Assembly (NCBI GenBank): GCA_032718475.1
Contig: JAUCBJ010007526.1
Location: 44,980-108,979, forward strand
DNA from: Nemertoderma westbladi
Taxonomy: Eukaryota; Xenacoelomorpha; Nemertodermatida; Nemertodermatidae
Direction of reading: 5' to 3'
DNA length: 64,000 nt
Every line of letters begins with the position of its first letter. The stretch's first letter is position 1. This document shows, piece after piece, positions 46,701 to 56,430 of the stretch. The notes beneath the pieces are model-generated. The model made no database searches, was not told where the DNA came from, and saw nothing but the letters and a program-made list of their open reading frames with translations. Position numbers and translations under genes: made by a program.

Positions 46701-47754
46701 GCTCCAGTTCTATATCCTCGCCACCAGCACCCTCCTTGTAGTGCTCCAGTTCTATATCCACGGCACCGGCACCCTCCTTGTAGTGCTCCAGTTCTATATC
46801 CACGGCACCGGTACCCTCCTTGTAGTGCTCCAGTTCTATATCCCCGCCACCGGAACCCTCCTTGTAGTGCTCCAGTTCTATATCCCCGGCACCGGCACCC
46901 TCCTTGTAGTGCTCCAGTTCTATATCCCCGGCACCGGCACCCTCCTTGTAGTGCTCCAGTTCTATATCCCCGGCACCGGCAGCCTCCTTGTAGTGCTCCA
47001 GTTCTATATCCCCGCCACCGGCACCCTCCTTGTTGTGCTCCAGTTCTATATCCCCGCCACCGGAACCCTCCTTGTAGTGCTCCAGTTCTATATCCTCGCC
47101 ACCAGCACCCTCCTTGTAGTGCTCCAGTTCTATATCCCCGGCACCGGCACCCTCCTTGTAGTGCTCCAGTTCTATATCCCCGGCACCGGCACCCTCCTTG
47201 TAGTGCTCCAGTCCTATATCCCCGCCACCGGCACCCTCCTTGTAGTGCTCCAGTTCTATATCCCCGCCACCGGAACCCTCCTTGTAGTGCTCCAGTTCTA
47301 TATCCCCGCCACCGGAACCCTCCTTGTAGTGCTCCAGTTCTATATCCACGGCACCGGCACCCGCCTTGTAGTGCTCCAGTTCTATATCCACGGCACCAGC
47401 ACCCTCCTTGTAGTGCTCCAGTTCTATATCCACGGCACCAGCACCCTCCTTGTAATGCTCCAGTTCTATATCCCCATCACCAGAACCTTCCTTGTAGTGC
47501 TCCAGTTCTATATCCCTGTCACTGGCAACCTCCTTATTGTGCCCCAACTCAATATCATGCGACCCATCACATGAATGCAGCTCTTCTCTGATACCTTTCT
47601 CATTCAGCCGAGTCAAATCTGCGGCGAAATCCTTGTAGCCTCCTTTACATCGCCTTCTAAGAGGGTAAACTTTCCGTGCGACATATGGTTGAAAAGTCGA
47701 CTTCTCCAAAGCCAATTGTACAAGTCGCTTGCCACGATTACTATTATTATTCAT
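43770..47754 (-). pseudogene. tyrosine-recombinase-like zinc-finger gene, frameshifted
   Basis: Minus-strand gene of a multicopy animal family with zinc fingers and a tyrosine-recombinase-like core. Pieces in order: 47754-45970 (N-terminus, 14-aa repeats, C2H2 finger CRYC...HFKQIH, LLRNEGNFEHNN); 46127-45111 (CPFCKASF...H...C finger, LKIGYNLKALAGVI, FLTLYEKEWGS, FNSKRASEPGGIK with the candidate catalytic Arg); about 45165-44828 (EKQLIKRIGTITILGKQGRP, STILRKYCATVCQLL, the LRK.xAT box); then ENEKDWLSRHLGHSP and, after a ~100-bp insertion of TGCAGTAGTTAT/GTGCACTAG words (about 44699-44795), MIHQQVYRLHDNVIEIS; 44602-44315 (acidic); 44090-43770 (RNWSKKELKSIERCF...WRHIYHQIYNRI, the family C-terminus). 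Adjacent blocks are collinear but change frame near 46070, 45160, 44830 and 44640, so I call it a pseudogene. Sequencing error or an intron at some joints is the alternative. Confidence 0.8.
46440..47560 (-). repeat. 42-bp coding minisatellite (26 x 14 aa) in the recombinase-like gene
   Basis: The unit encodes DIELEHYKEGAGAV with the last five residues varying (GSGGG, GAGAG, GAGGE, GTGAV). I count 26 full copies, all in frame without a stop. The repeat is strongly acidic with His/Tyr at fixed places. The 42-bp period also leaves two frames open on the other strand; these are shadows. Confidence 0.95.
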
Positions 47755-48181
47755 TAAATTATATTGTATATGAAATTATTACTTCAAATTAATTGTTCTC
47801 TAGCCAAATCTATCAAATTTATCGAATCTATCAAACTGGTATACATATAATAATATAGATGATACAAATTACTATCCAAGCTAGAAACAACACTAAGGCA
47901 GTGTAAAAAAAGACCTATATAGTACACATTTTAGTATTTATTTGATGTTTATAAATTTCCAAATGGTGGTAAAGCGCAAATTGGGGGGTGGGGAAGGTGT
48001 TATTCGATGAGTCTCATTTGTGCTTATTTGGGAGTGACGTTTATTCAAGACAGGGTGCTTTTTCGAATAAATGGCAAACTTTTATAAGAGCCATCCTGAT
48101 ATTTGGTTTCTCATCAGCTGAAGACACACCCGCAGTCGGGGTAAATATTTGTCGGGGGGAATTAATCCCAGCATTAACTCC

Positions 48182-48290
48182 TATGTAGGAGCTCTGGTTC
48201 AACTGCTGCCCTAAGTAATCGACCTTTGGGATTCCGTTTTATTATTTTGGGACTACAAATCCTGGACAGACTATTTAACGTATCCTACTA
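48182..48290 (-). pseudogene. LINE family B small fragment
   Basis: TAGGAGCTCTGGTTCAACTGC and GACTACAAATCCTGGACAGA match the LINE-B minus-orientation sequence seen at 42835-42930, with substitutions. Confidence 0.6.
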
Positions 48291-48334
48291 TTTGCCCCCC
48301 CGCCCCCCTGGCCAGCCAAAACAGCCAGACATGC

Positions 48335-48885
48335 TGAACTATCCGCTTTCTAGGATTTGGAAGTCACATAGAATTAATCGAAAACTTAAGGTCCGATTAT
48401 TTAGAGAAACAGTAGTTCCAGTACTCCTCTATGGGAGTCCATGCTGGGATCTAACCGCTGAGGACACCAATCTCTGGAGGGCACATTCACAAGAATGCTA
48501 CGCCGGGTTCACTGTGTCAAGTACAATGCACACATCTCCAACCAGACACTATATAACATTGGAGGTGTCTCATTGGTTCCCCCAAGCTTGACACTAGAAC
48601 AAAGCCGCCTCCGCTTTGCACGTTTGCAGAATATTGGTTAGGCCGTGAAGACCAGCCAGTGCATAATCTTGTGCTTTGGCAGCCTAATGGAGTGAATAAG
48701 CATGGTGGACAGCCCATGACTTTCTTGAGACGCATCTTAAAGGACACTGGCCTTGAAGATGCGGATGATCTAGCAAATGTCATGGGTGATAGGGAATTGT
48801 GGCGGCGCAATTTTGTCGGCAAGCCGGCACAGCATTCTTAAAAATGCAGCTGCAATGCAGCATGTCGATCCTAGTAGTAGTAGGG
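48335..48885 (+). pseudogene. LINE family B 3' fragment, plus orientation
   Basis: In + frames: RIWKSHRINRKLKVRLFRET, VLLYGSPCWDLTAEDT, then LVLWQPNGVNKHGGQPMTF and DADDLANVMGDRELWRRNFV, ending in a (TAG)n tail (48873-48885). At least two frameshifts. It is inverted relative to the fragment at 48182-48290. Confidence 0.87.
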
Positions 48886-50228
48886 CGGCAGAGTTTCGCC
48901 TTTATATAAAACCTCCTATAACTTTCTTAAAAGTATTGGGGCGGGAAAATGGAGTTTATATACGAATTGGGCAGGAAAACTGGTCTAGAAAAGTTTATTC
49001 AATATTGATTGAAAGGATTCCTATTGGTTAGAGGGTATTTTAAATTACATAATTTTTGCAATTTAATTTCAATTTTGCCAATAATTTTGTTACAAAAAAT
49101 TAAGGCGATAGTGTGCCGCCCATGGGGTTCAATTCAAATGAAAGATTAAAAAATTTCGTAAATGGTTAATGGCGGCAGCGTGCCGCCTTTTAGGGTAGGA
49201 TTATGTTAGGGTTGCTATGCCGCGAATTAAAAACAAAGACATCCATTCGAAACCAGCAATTATTGCTCTATTTCCAATAGAGTGCGAAATCTTGATTGTT
49301 GAAACACAATTTTGAATTTCACTAATAATAATAACAATACACAATAAGAAAAAATACCAAAATAATAGAAGTGGAAGTGGATTTGAATAAAATCGATATA
49401 TCCAGAACAGAAAGAGTCCAAAATCAGTTTCCTACGATCAAAACTCATGATGTTATGGCCAAAAATATGCTGCAATGCACTTTACATTTATATAGTTTCT
49501 ATAAAGCAAATTTATATTACTGTACGTATTTCTGATTACGTATTTTATATTACGTATTTCCGATGTTCTATACGTTCTTTCTTTATTGGTTGTTTGGGGG
49601 GTGGGTTTCTTAGGTTTCTACGTAATGTAGAATCCAATAATACCTATATACTAACTGCTTCAGAAAACATCCTTCCTGTCTGTGTTCTTTATGAGTCACA
49701 ACACAGCTGATATATGTGCCCTTTATACCCATTGGTTGTTAAAAAATGACGTCTTCTGTTTATTTGGGTACTGAATCAAGGGATTATTCTTGCGTGATTA
49801 ACTTATTATACGTAATGTGTGAGTGAGATTTATAGGCATACGTTAGCAGATTTGTTTTAAACAGAACGATTAAATAGTAGATTTAATTAAAATCCAAAAC
49901 TCGTGAAGTTATGGCCAAAAATAAGCTGCTGTCTAATAAAAAAAATATGAACTTTAGTAGAAACAATTATTCACTCCGAACCGAACTCCCACTCAGTTGG
50001 CATTATTAACCATAACAGTGTACGGTAACTAATATAGGCCTATCTAATTTATATTACAGTGATAACATTATTAGACATTCATTTTAATTTATATGACATG
50101 CAGTTTGTCATGTTGCGGTAGTAACCATTACAGTCAGTCCACTGGACTGGACGTAGGCCTATCTGCGAAAAATGTGAAATAGGGCCTAAACCTAACACCT
50201 AAAGTCAGAAAGCTACTGCAGTACTGAG
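48886..50228. other. intergenic AT-rich sequence
   Basis: Contains the hairpin at 49171-49187 and related GTGCCGCC words. I see no gene. It ends in the 5' region of KLHL17, where no TATA box or clear promoter stands out. Confidence 0.45.
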
Positions 50229-50328
50229 CTTGAGCTACCGTAAAAATATCGCAGATTATTTCTATATACCGGTTGCGTACCGCAACCGCAGCACCTCATG
50301 GAGTATTAGAACACTAGAATATCGGAAG

Positions 50329-50871
50329 ATGGACGACGAATTCGCCGTTGTTGCCGGTCCAGATTCGGACCGAGGTTCCGCAACTCCGAGCGAATCCGAC
50401 GAAATAGCCGGGATATTCCCGGACGACGAGTTCCTACCGCCTCCCGTCCGAGTCCCGTCGCCGCCGGGGGCCTGCTCTTTAGACTACTACCCCGCCCAGC
50501 AGCCCCTCCCACCACCCCATCCAGTCCCAGACAACCACAGAGGCTCGCAGTCCAGCTGCAACCCCGGTTCCGACACCGACCGCTCCCAACTCTTCCAGAC
50601 GCATTGCGTCGAGGCGTTTATTAAAATGAAGCAACTCCGGGATTCCAACCAACTCTGCGACGTAGTTCTGCGCACCGGGGACCGCGAGATTCACGCCCAC
50701 AGACTGGTCCTCGCGGCGTGCAGCCCCTACTTCCACTCGATGTTCACGCTCGATATGTCGGAGAAGAACAAGAACACCGTAGAACTGCGGGAAATAGACC
50801 CCGTTGCTTTGGAGATACTCGTAGAGTTTGCATACACGGCTGAACTCCTCATCACAGAGCAACTTGTACAG
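50329..50871 (+). CDS. KLHL17: KLHL17 (actinfilin) orthologue, exon 1: BTB domain
   Basis: Residues 1-181. I chose the ATG at 50329 (MDDEFAVV..., purine at -3, G at +4). An in-frame ATG at 50230 would add 33 residues that look like 5' UTR. Residues 1-85 are acidic then Pro/Ser-rich and disordered. The BTB/POZ domain starts at about 95 with CDVVLRTGDREIHAHRLVLA, CSPYFHSMFT and VEFAYTAELL. The exon ends ITEQLVQ in phase 0 at donor GTAGGT, precisely where the protein continues with LLPAASLLQ in exon 2. KLHL proteins are substrate adaptors of Cullin-3 ubiquitin ligases. Vertebrate KLHL17/actinfilin binds F-actin and acts on GluK2 at synapses. The exon is GC-rich against AT-rich flanks. Confidence 0.95.
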
Positions 50872-52027
50872 GTAGGTTTCGTTTCAATTAAAAAGTTTCA
50901 GGCCTATACAATTAATTTTCAACTCCACATAAATTACTGAAATATAATAGGGTAAACTGGGGTAATTTGGGACATGGGGGAATTTGGGACAGGCTGGGGT
51001 AATTTGGGACAAGTCTTTTCTTGTAGGCAGTGGGGTTTGGTGGGTTGTTTAAATTATGGGCCTACACTTAGCTTCATACTTTCTCTAGCTCTTTTAAATT
51101 CTGTAGGGCTGTCGGGTAGACTAGCCGTCACAGGTAAGTCGCAAGTGTAAGGTGTTCGCTTTCAGATATTTCGCCCTCTAGCAGCAGACTCGAGAACTGC
51201 AGCAGCAGCAGATTAATCACCTTCCTCAAAAAGACACAGCATGTAGTCGTGGTCAGGTACTTATATTCCAAGACTCAGCTTAAACAGATTAATATGAAGA
51301 AAATTAAGGGTAAGCGGAAGATCACTTTCATACATTTTACCCTCTAGGAGCAGGACTGGAGAACAGAACTGCAGACCAATTACCGACCCCACCAAGACTG
51401 CAAGGCACATTACTGCATTACTGACGCAGGATGTATTCTAAAGAGAGCACATACTGATACATACAGACAGACAGACAACATATTTGACAAGTTTCAGCTA
51501 GGACGGATCATAAATAATGGAATGAGTCAAGGATGTCACTTTCAGACATTTTTGCCCTCTAGCGGCAGACTGGAGAACAGATGACCGATAACCTTCTTCC
51601 CAAAGATTCAACATGTGGTATAGAAGCAGGGCCTATACCAGTATACCGTAGTACCAACATTCTATGCCTATGCCAACATTCAGCTAAAGGTAATCCTGTA
51701 ATCGAATTAGAATCACAGAAATGGGAGAAGGTTTTCACTTTCAGACATTTCGCCCTCTAGGAGCAGACTGGAGAACTGCAGATGAATCACCGTCCTCAAA
51801 AAGACACATCATGTAGTCGTGATCTGGTACTATATTCCAAGACTCAACTTAAACAGATTAGATCAAGTAAATGGCAGAATGGGTACAGGGGAAGTGGAAG
51901 GATCACTTTCATACATTTTGCCCTCTAGTGGTAGACTGAAGAAATGCAGACCACTTACCGACCCCTCCAAGACACAGCAGCAGCAGCACATTGATGCAGG
52001 ATGTATTCTGGCCGAGCACATACTGGC

Positions 52028-52035
52028 ATAAAGAC
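52028..52035. repeat. target-site duplication ATAAAGAC (left)
   Basis: Identical to 53968-53975, immediately outside the inverted ends of the hAT-like element. Confidence 0.9.
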
Positions 52036-53967
52036 CAGTCGGTGATATAGGCGATTTTGGACTTATTCCAATTTTGGAACTTTGTGCGAGGGTAGATTGC
52101 GAAATCGGAATACACTCCAAAATTGGACTTTTATAAATTAAAAAAAATATATTTTTTAGTGTCTCATGTGCGGCGCGAAGGCCTTTGAACCGTTTCAACA
52201 GATTGTTTTAGTATCTCACATACTGCGCGAACGCGAAGGTATCTTAAACGTTTCAACAGTTTGTTACACAATGTTGGAGTCTTGGAGTACGCCACGTGCT
52301 GCGCGAAGGTCTCTTAAATGTTTCAAGGGTTCAACAGCTTGTTACACAATGTTACAGTGCGCCACGTGCTGCGCGAAGGTCTCTCAAACGTTTCAACAGA
52401 TTGTTACACAATGTTACAGTAAGCCACGTGCTGCGCGAAGGTCTCTTAAGCATTTGAACAGCTTGTTACACAATGTTACAGTGCGCCACGTACTGCGCGA
52501 AGGTCTCTCAAACGTTTCAACAGATTGTTACACAATGTTACAGTAAGCCACGTGCTGCGCGAAGGTCTCTTAAACATTTGAACAGCGCGCCACGTGCTGA
52601 GCGAAGGTCTCTCAAACGTTTCAACAGATTGTTGCACAATGTTACAGTAAGCCACGTGCTGCGCGAAGGTCTCTTAAAAATTTGAACAGCTTGTTACACA
52701 ATGTTACAGTGCGCCATGTGCTGCGCGAAGGTCTCTCAAACGTTTCAACAGATTGTTACACAATGTTACAGTAAGCCACGTGCTGCGCGAAGATCTGTTA
52801 AACATTTGAACAGCTTGTTACACAATGTTACAGTGCGCCACGTGCTGCGCGAAGGTCTCTTAAACGTTTCAACAGCTTGTTACACACTGTTACAGTTCGC
52901 CACATGCTGCGCAAAGGTCTCAAAGGTTTCAACAGATTGTTTCAGTACCCCATGTGCTGCACGTAGGTCTATTAAACGTTTCAACAGCTTGTTAACAATG
53001 TTACAGTACGCCACGTGCTGCGCGAATGACTCTTAAACGTTTCAACAGCTTGTTACACAATCTTGGAGTACGCCACGTGCTGCGCGAAGGTCTCTTAAAC
53101 GTTTCAACAGCTTGTTACACAATGTTACAGTTCTCCACATGCTGCGCGAAGGTCTCAAACGTTTTAACAGATTGTTTCAGTATTTCACATACTTCGCGAA
53201 GGTCTCTCAAACGTTTCATCAGATTGTTATACAATGTTACAGTATCGCATGTGTGTGCAGCACATGCGAAGGTCTCTTAAACGTTTCAACAGATTGTTTC
53301 AGTATCCAACATGCTGCACGAAGGTCTCTTAAACGTTTCAACAGATTGTTACAGTGCCCCACATGCTGCACGAAGGTCTCTTAAACGTTTCAATGGATTG
53401 TTTCAGTATCTCAAATACTGCGTGAAGGACATGGAAGGTATCTTAATCATTTCAACAGATTGTTACAGTTCTAGTTTTTAAAATCTATTTACGTATGTAC
53501 GTACATTGACAAAGTGAAACAAAATAGAGTAAATAAGATAAATTTCATTCAGAAAGACAACTGTGGACTTAAATTGCTAAGTGCTGCTATGTGCTGTTCA
53601 ACACAAACAATACGCTACCCATTCTGCCATTTTACTGCAGTGTACTGTACCTACAGCGTAGTACAGTAGTATAGTGCTGATGGAAAGACAAAATTGGACC
53701 TAAAGTCCAAAATTGGATGCGCAAAACTTTAAATGTCGGTTGTCTTTGTGGTGCACCGTGAAATTTTCTCGTGCACGTTCAAAGCTCTTATTTAGTAGTA
53801 AAGAACATGTAGGTTAAATTTCAGATCCCGTCTGAAAAAATTGTAGGCCTTGGAAAATTCACTGTAATTCATATCAAAATCAATTCCGATATTGGAATGG
53901 AAGTCCAATTTTGACTTAGCAAGTTCCAAAATTGGATCAAGTCCAAAATCGCCTATATCACCGACTG
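52036..53967. mobile_element. hAT-like non-autonomous element carrying a 62-bp minisatellite
   Basis: 1,932 bp. The ends CAGTCGGTGATATAGGCGAT...TTGGACTT...TCCAATTTTGGAACTT are inverted over about 48 bp with one or two differences, and are flanked by the 8-bp duplication ATAAAGAC. An 8-bp duplication with ends starting CAG fits the hAT superfamily. The sequence on either side joins into a unit matching the uninterrupted paralogue at about 51420-51530 (GAGCACATACTG...ACAGACAGACAACATATTT), an internal 'empty site'. CCAAAATTGGA words recur inside the ends (52100-52125; 53690-53720). The centre is the minisatellite 52170-53462. No transposase frame. Confidence 0.92.
52170..53462. repeat. 62-bp minisatellite, about 20 copies
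   Basis: The unit contains CAGCTTGTTACACAATGTTA, CAGTGCGCCACGTGCTGCGC and GAAGGTCTCTTAAACGTTTC plus AA. A period of 62 was measured between 52335 and 52397. Units alternate between CAGCTTG and CAGATTG forms, and some are shortened (no TTACACAATG). Toward the right end copies decay. Short open frames in it are artefacts. Each unit holds GCCACGTGCTG, with a CACGTG E-box. Confidence 0.93.
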
Positions 53968-54659
53968 ATAAAGACAGACAGACAATACAACATATTTTTG
54001 ACAAGTTTCAGCTTGACTGCTTGAACGGATCATAAATAACGGAATGAGCCAAGGATTTCACTTTCAGATATTCGGCCCTCTAGCGGCAGACTAAAGAACT
54101 GCATGCAGATTAGCCCCCTTTGAATGACACATGACAGCTATGAGCTAATGGTTGGTCTAATACAAGTATGACAAGTTTCAGCATTGTCTTTTGGTCGGAT
54201 TAAATGCAGAGAGATGGGAGGACATTTATTAATTGTTAATGTTTGACATGTAGCGGTAGCCCTCTAGCGGGAGACTGTTGTACTGATGGTGTCGAACAGT
54301 CTCTAAAATCCCAACTTTTGGTCTTATTGATGCATTGTACAATTTCTCAACAAAGTTTGTGTCAATTACAATGGGTTACTACTGTTCGATTTATGTTATG
54401 TCCCAAATTCCCCCAACTGTCCCAAATTACCCCATGCTGGGTTAATTTGGGACACTGATGAATATTAATTAAAAAAGGGTAATTAATTATTTGAAAATAA
54501 AAATTAAGTAATTAGTTTGATAGAATGGGTACATGGTGCAACTTGATAAGGTCGGATTATCAAAAAAATGTTTTTAAGATTCTGAAAAAAGCTTTAAAGG
54601 ACGATTTTGTCCCAAATTACCCCAGTTTACCCTAAATCAAAATAATAATAAGAAATTAA

Positions 54660-54960
54660 AGAAATATAATTAAAACATTTTTGGAGGGAAATTTGAAATA
54701 TGCCTACTAGCAAGGTGCCAGGTGCAGTAAATTGTCCACCAATAAACATTCATCCCTCTCCAGGGGAAATTCGACGCATATAACAGCAAAAAAAACTGTA
54801 ACCTGTTCTATTGTGCTTAGTTTATTGTTTTGGTTAAATTAACGTGCTACTGTAACCTGCTCCATTCCCTAAATTGAGTATTTAACATTGAGGCGGGATA
54901 TTAATTCGCCAAGGTGGGATTTGCGTCAAGCCCCCCCCCCCCCTGTCTCGAAAAATCAGC
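54660..54960 (+). repeat. segment related to the MITE at 7559-7741
   Basis: Shares TTTATTGTTTTGGTTAAATT (dispersed repeat, 54820-54873), CCTAAATTGAG, ATTTAACATTGAGGCGGGAT and a C-run followed by CTGTCTC with the right half of the MITE at 7.6 kb. The left end is not recognisable. Confidence 0.6.
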
Positions 54961-55749
54961 CCTTTCGTATTTTATTGTTTATGATTGATACGTCTGTTAA
55001 TCGGATTCAGAATACATTTCAACATAAAGAAATGCAGCAATCTCCGTTCGCCAAAATTTTGTTTCCAAGATGGAACCAACGATATGAGCCAAGTTTGAGC
55101 TTAAACGGGTTAAAATCAAGTAAACGATGGAAGGTTTTCATTTCCAGACATTTCGCGTTTCTAAGACAGTTTACGACATTTTTAGCGGCAGACAGAGAAC
55201 TGCAAACGGATTGCCTCCTTCGAACGAAACAGCTAATAATTTGGGTTGAATTATAAATATATTTCATTAATTTTTTTCTGGTTGAATTATATTCAAACAC
55301 TTTATTTTTCCATATATTAATATATGAAACAGCAATAATTATAACAATTAATTTAAATACACTTTAGTTATATTAACTTAAACACATATAATTGATAATA
55401 TAATGTTGAATTATATTTCATTAATAATTTCTTTTTATATTTCCCATTTTAAAAATTTATGAAATTGGCTTCATTCAGCCACCGTAATTATGGTCTGCTC
55501 CGCTTAAGGTCTGCTGTTTTTTTTCTTCCAGTCCTCTTGGAGGATCCTCCTATTAAAAAAATACCAGATATTGAAATTACTAGGCAACTTTTAATATTTA
55601 ATTTTCCATAATATTATTAACACATCACGTCATCAGCATCAGCATATTATTATTTATTGGATTTTATTCTATTTACACTATTTATCATCATTCTGCTCAC
55701 ACTATTTATCATTATCCTTTATATTATTATATATATGATATATTATTAT

Positions 55750-56410
55750 TATTATCCTGCTCACGCTTTTTTACATCATTGTGCTCACGCTTTTTAACAT
55801 CATTCTGCTCACACTATTTATCATTATCCTCCTCACGCTTTTTTACATCATTGCGCTCACGCTTTTTAACATCATTCTGCTCACACTATTTATCATTATC
55901 CTGCTCACGCTGTTTTACATCATTGTGCTCACGCTATTTATCATTATCCGGCTTACGCTTTTATCATCATTCTGCTCACGCTATTTTTTATTATTCAGCT
56001 CACGCTTTTTATCATCATGTGCTCAATATTTATAATTTTGTTTACACTATTATCATCATTCTGCTATCACTATTTATAATCATTCTGCTCTCACTATTTA
56101 TCATTTTCCTGCTCACGCTTTTTTTCATCATTCTGCTCACACTATTTATTTATCATCATTCTGCTGACACTATTTTTCATTACTCAGCTCACGCTTTTTC
56201 TCATCATGTGCTCAATATTTATTTTTATGTTTACACTATTATCATCATTCTGCTATCACTATTTATCATTTTCCTGCTCACGCTTTTTTTCCATCATTCT
56301 GCTCACACTATTTATCATCATTCTGCTCAAGCTTTTTTGCATCATTGTGCTCACGCTATTTATCATCATTCTGCTCACACTATTTATTATCGTTCTGATT
56401 TATCCTTATT
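55750..56410. repeat. second, unrelated 24-bp minisatellite (pyrimidine-rich)
   Basis: Degenerate units such as ACATCATTCTGCTCACACTA+TTTA and ACATCATTGTGCTCACGCTT+TTTA, about 25 copies. It lies directly before the KLHL17 exon 2 acceptor (56430), so the intron's long pyrimidine tract is built from it. It has no stop in the frame of exon 2 from at least 56206, so a 74-residue hydrophobic extension is formally open. Confidence 0.85.
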
Positions 56411-56430
56411 ATATTAACATTAACCCCCAG

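Larger units (their letters stand above)
51173..54271. repeat. ~165-215-bp tandem units, each with a GCCCTCTAG motif
   Basis: Seven units share CTTTCAGACATTT, GCCCTCTAGCGGCAGACTG, GAGAACTGCAGA and ATCACCTTCCTC words. The core motif is at 51173, 51339 (ACCCTCTAGGAGC), 51554, 51752, 51920 (GCCCTCTAGTGG), 54075 and 54259. Spacings are 166, 215, 198 and 168; after removing the hAT-like insertion, 215 and 184. The complement, CCRCTAGAGGGC, resembles the CTCF core CCASYAGRGGGC. Related words also occur at about 20286 (GCCCTCTAGCAGGAC) and 55190. Confidence 0.8.
50950..54632. mobile_element. TA-flanked element with 25-bp perfect terminal inverted repeats
   Basis: Starts GGGTAAACTGGGGTAATTTG (50950) and ends with its exact complement (54632), 25 bp identical at both ends. 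Each end is directly flanked by TA (50948-50949; 54633-54634). Near both ends GGGGTAATTTGGGACA words repeat (50950-51015; 54398-54470). The interior is a tandem series of ~165-215-bp units (see 51173-54271). A hAT-like element has inserted at 52036-53967; without it the element is ~1.74 kb. No transposase. It fills most of KLHL17's intron. Confidence 0.88.

Noticed and set aside
46437-47591. Two plus-strand frames of 361 and 384 codons
   Set aside because: Antisense shadows of the 42-bp coding repeat on the minus strand.
50230-50328. Upstream in-frame ATG for KLHL17
   Set aside because: Extension is unlike the family and has poorer start context than the ATG at 50329; kept as a possibility only.
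52166-53384. Overlapping plus-strand frames with repeated CATCCAKVSQTFQQ-like peptides
   Set aside because: 62-bp minisatellite; the period is not a multiple of three and frames run out quickly.
51173-53462. CRISPR-like array
   Set aside because: Repeats are contiguous minisatellite or transposon units without unique spacers, in a eukaryotic genome.
55779-56417. Hydrophobic 212-codon frame resembling a membrane protein
   Set aside because: Pyrimidine-rich 24-bp repeat encodes Leu/Ile/Phe-rich peptides by composition alone.
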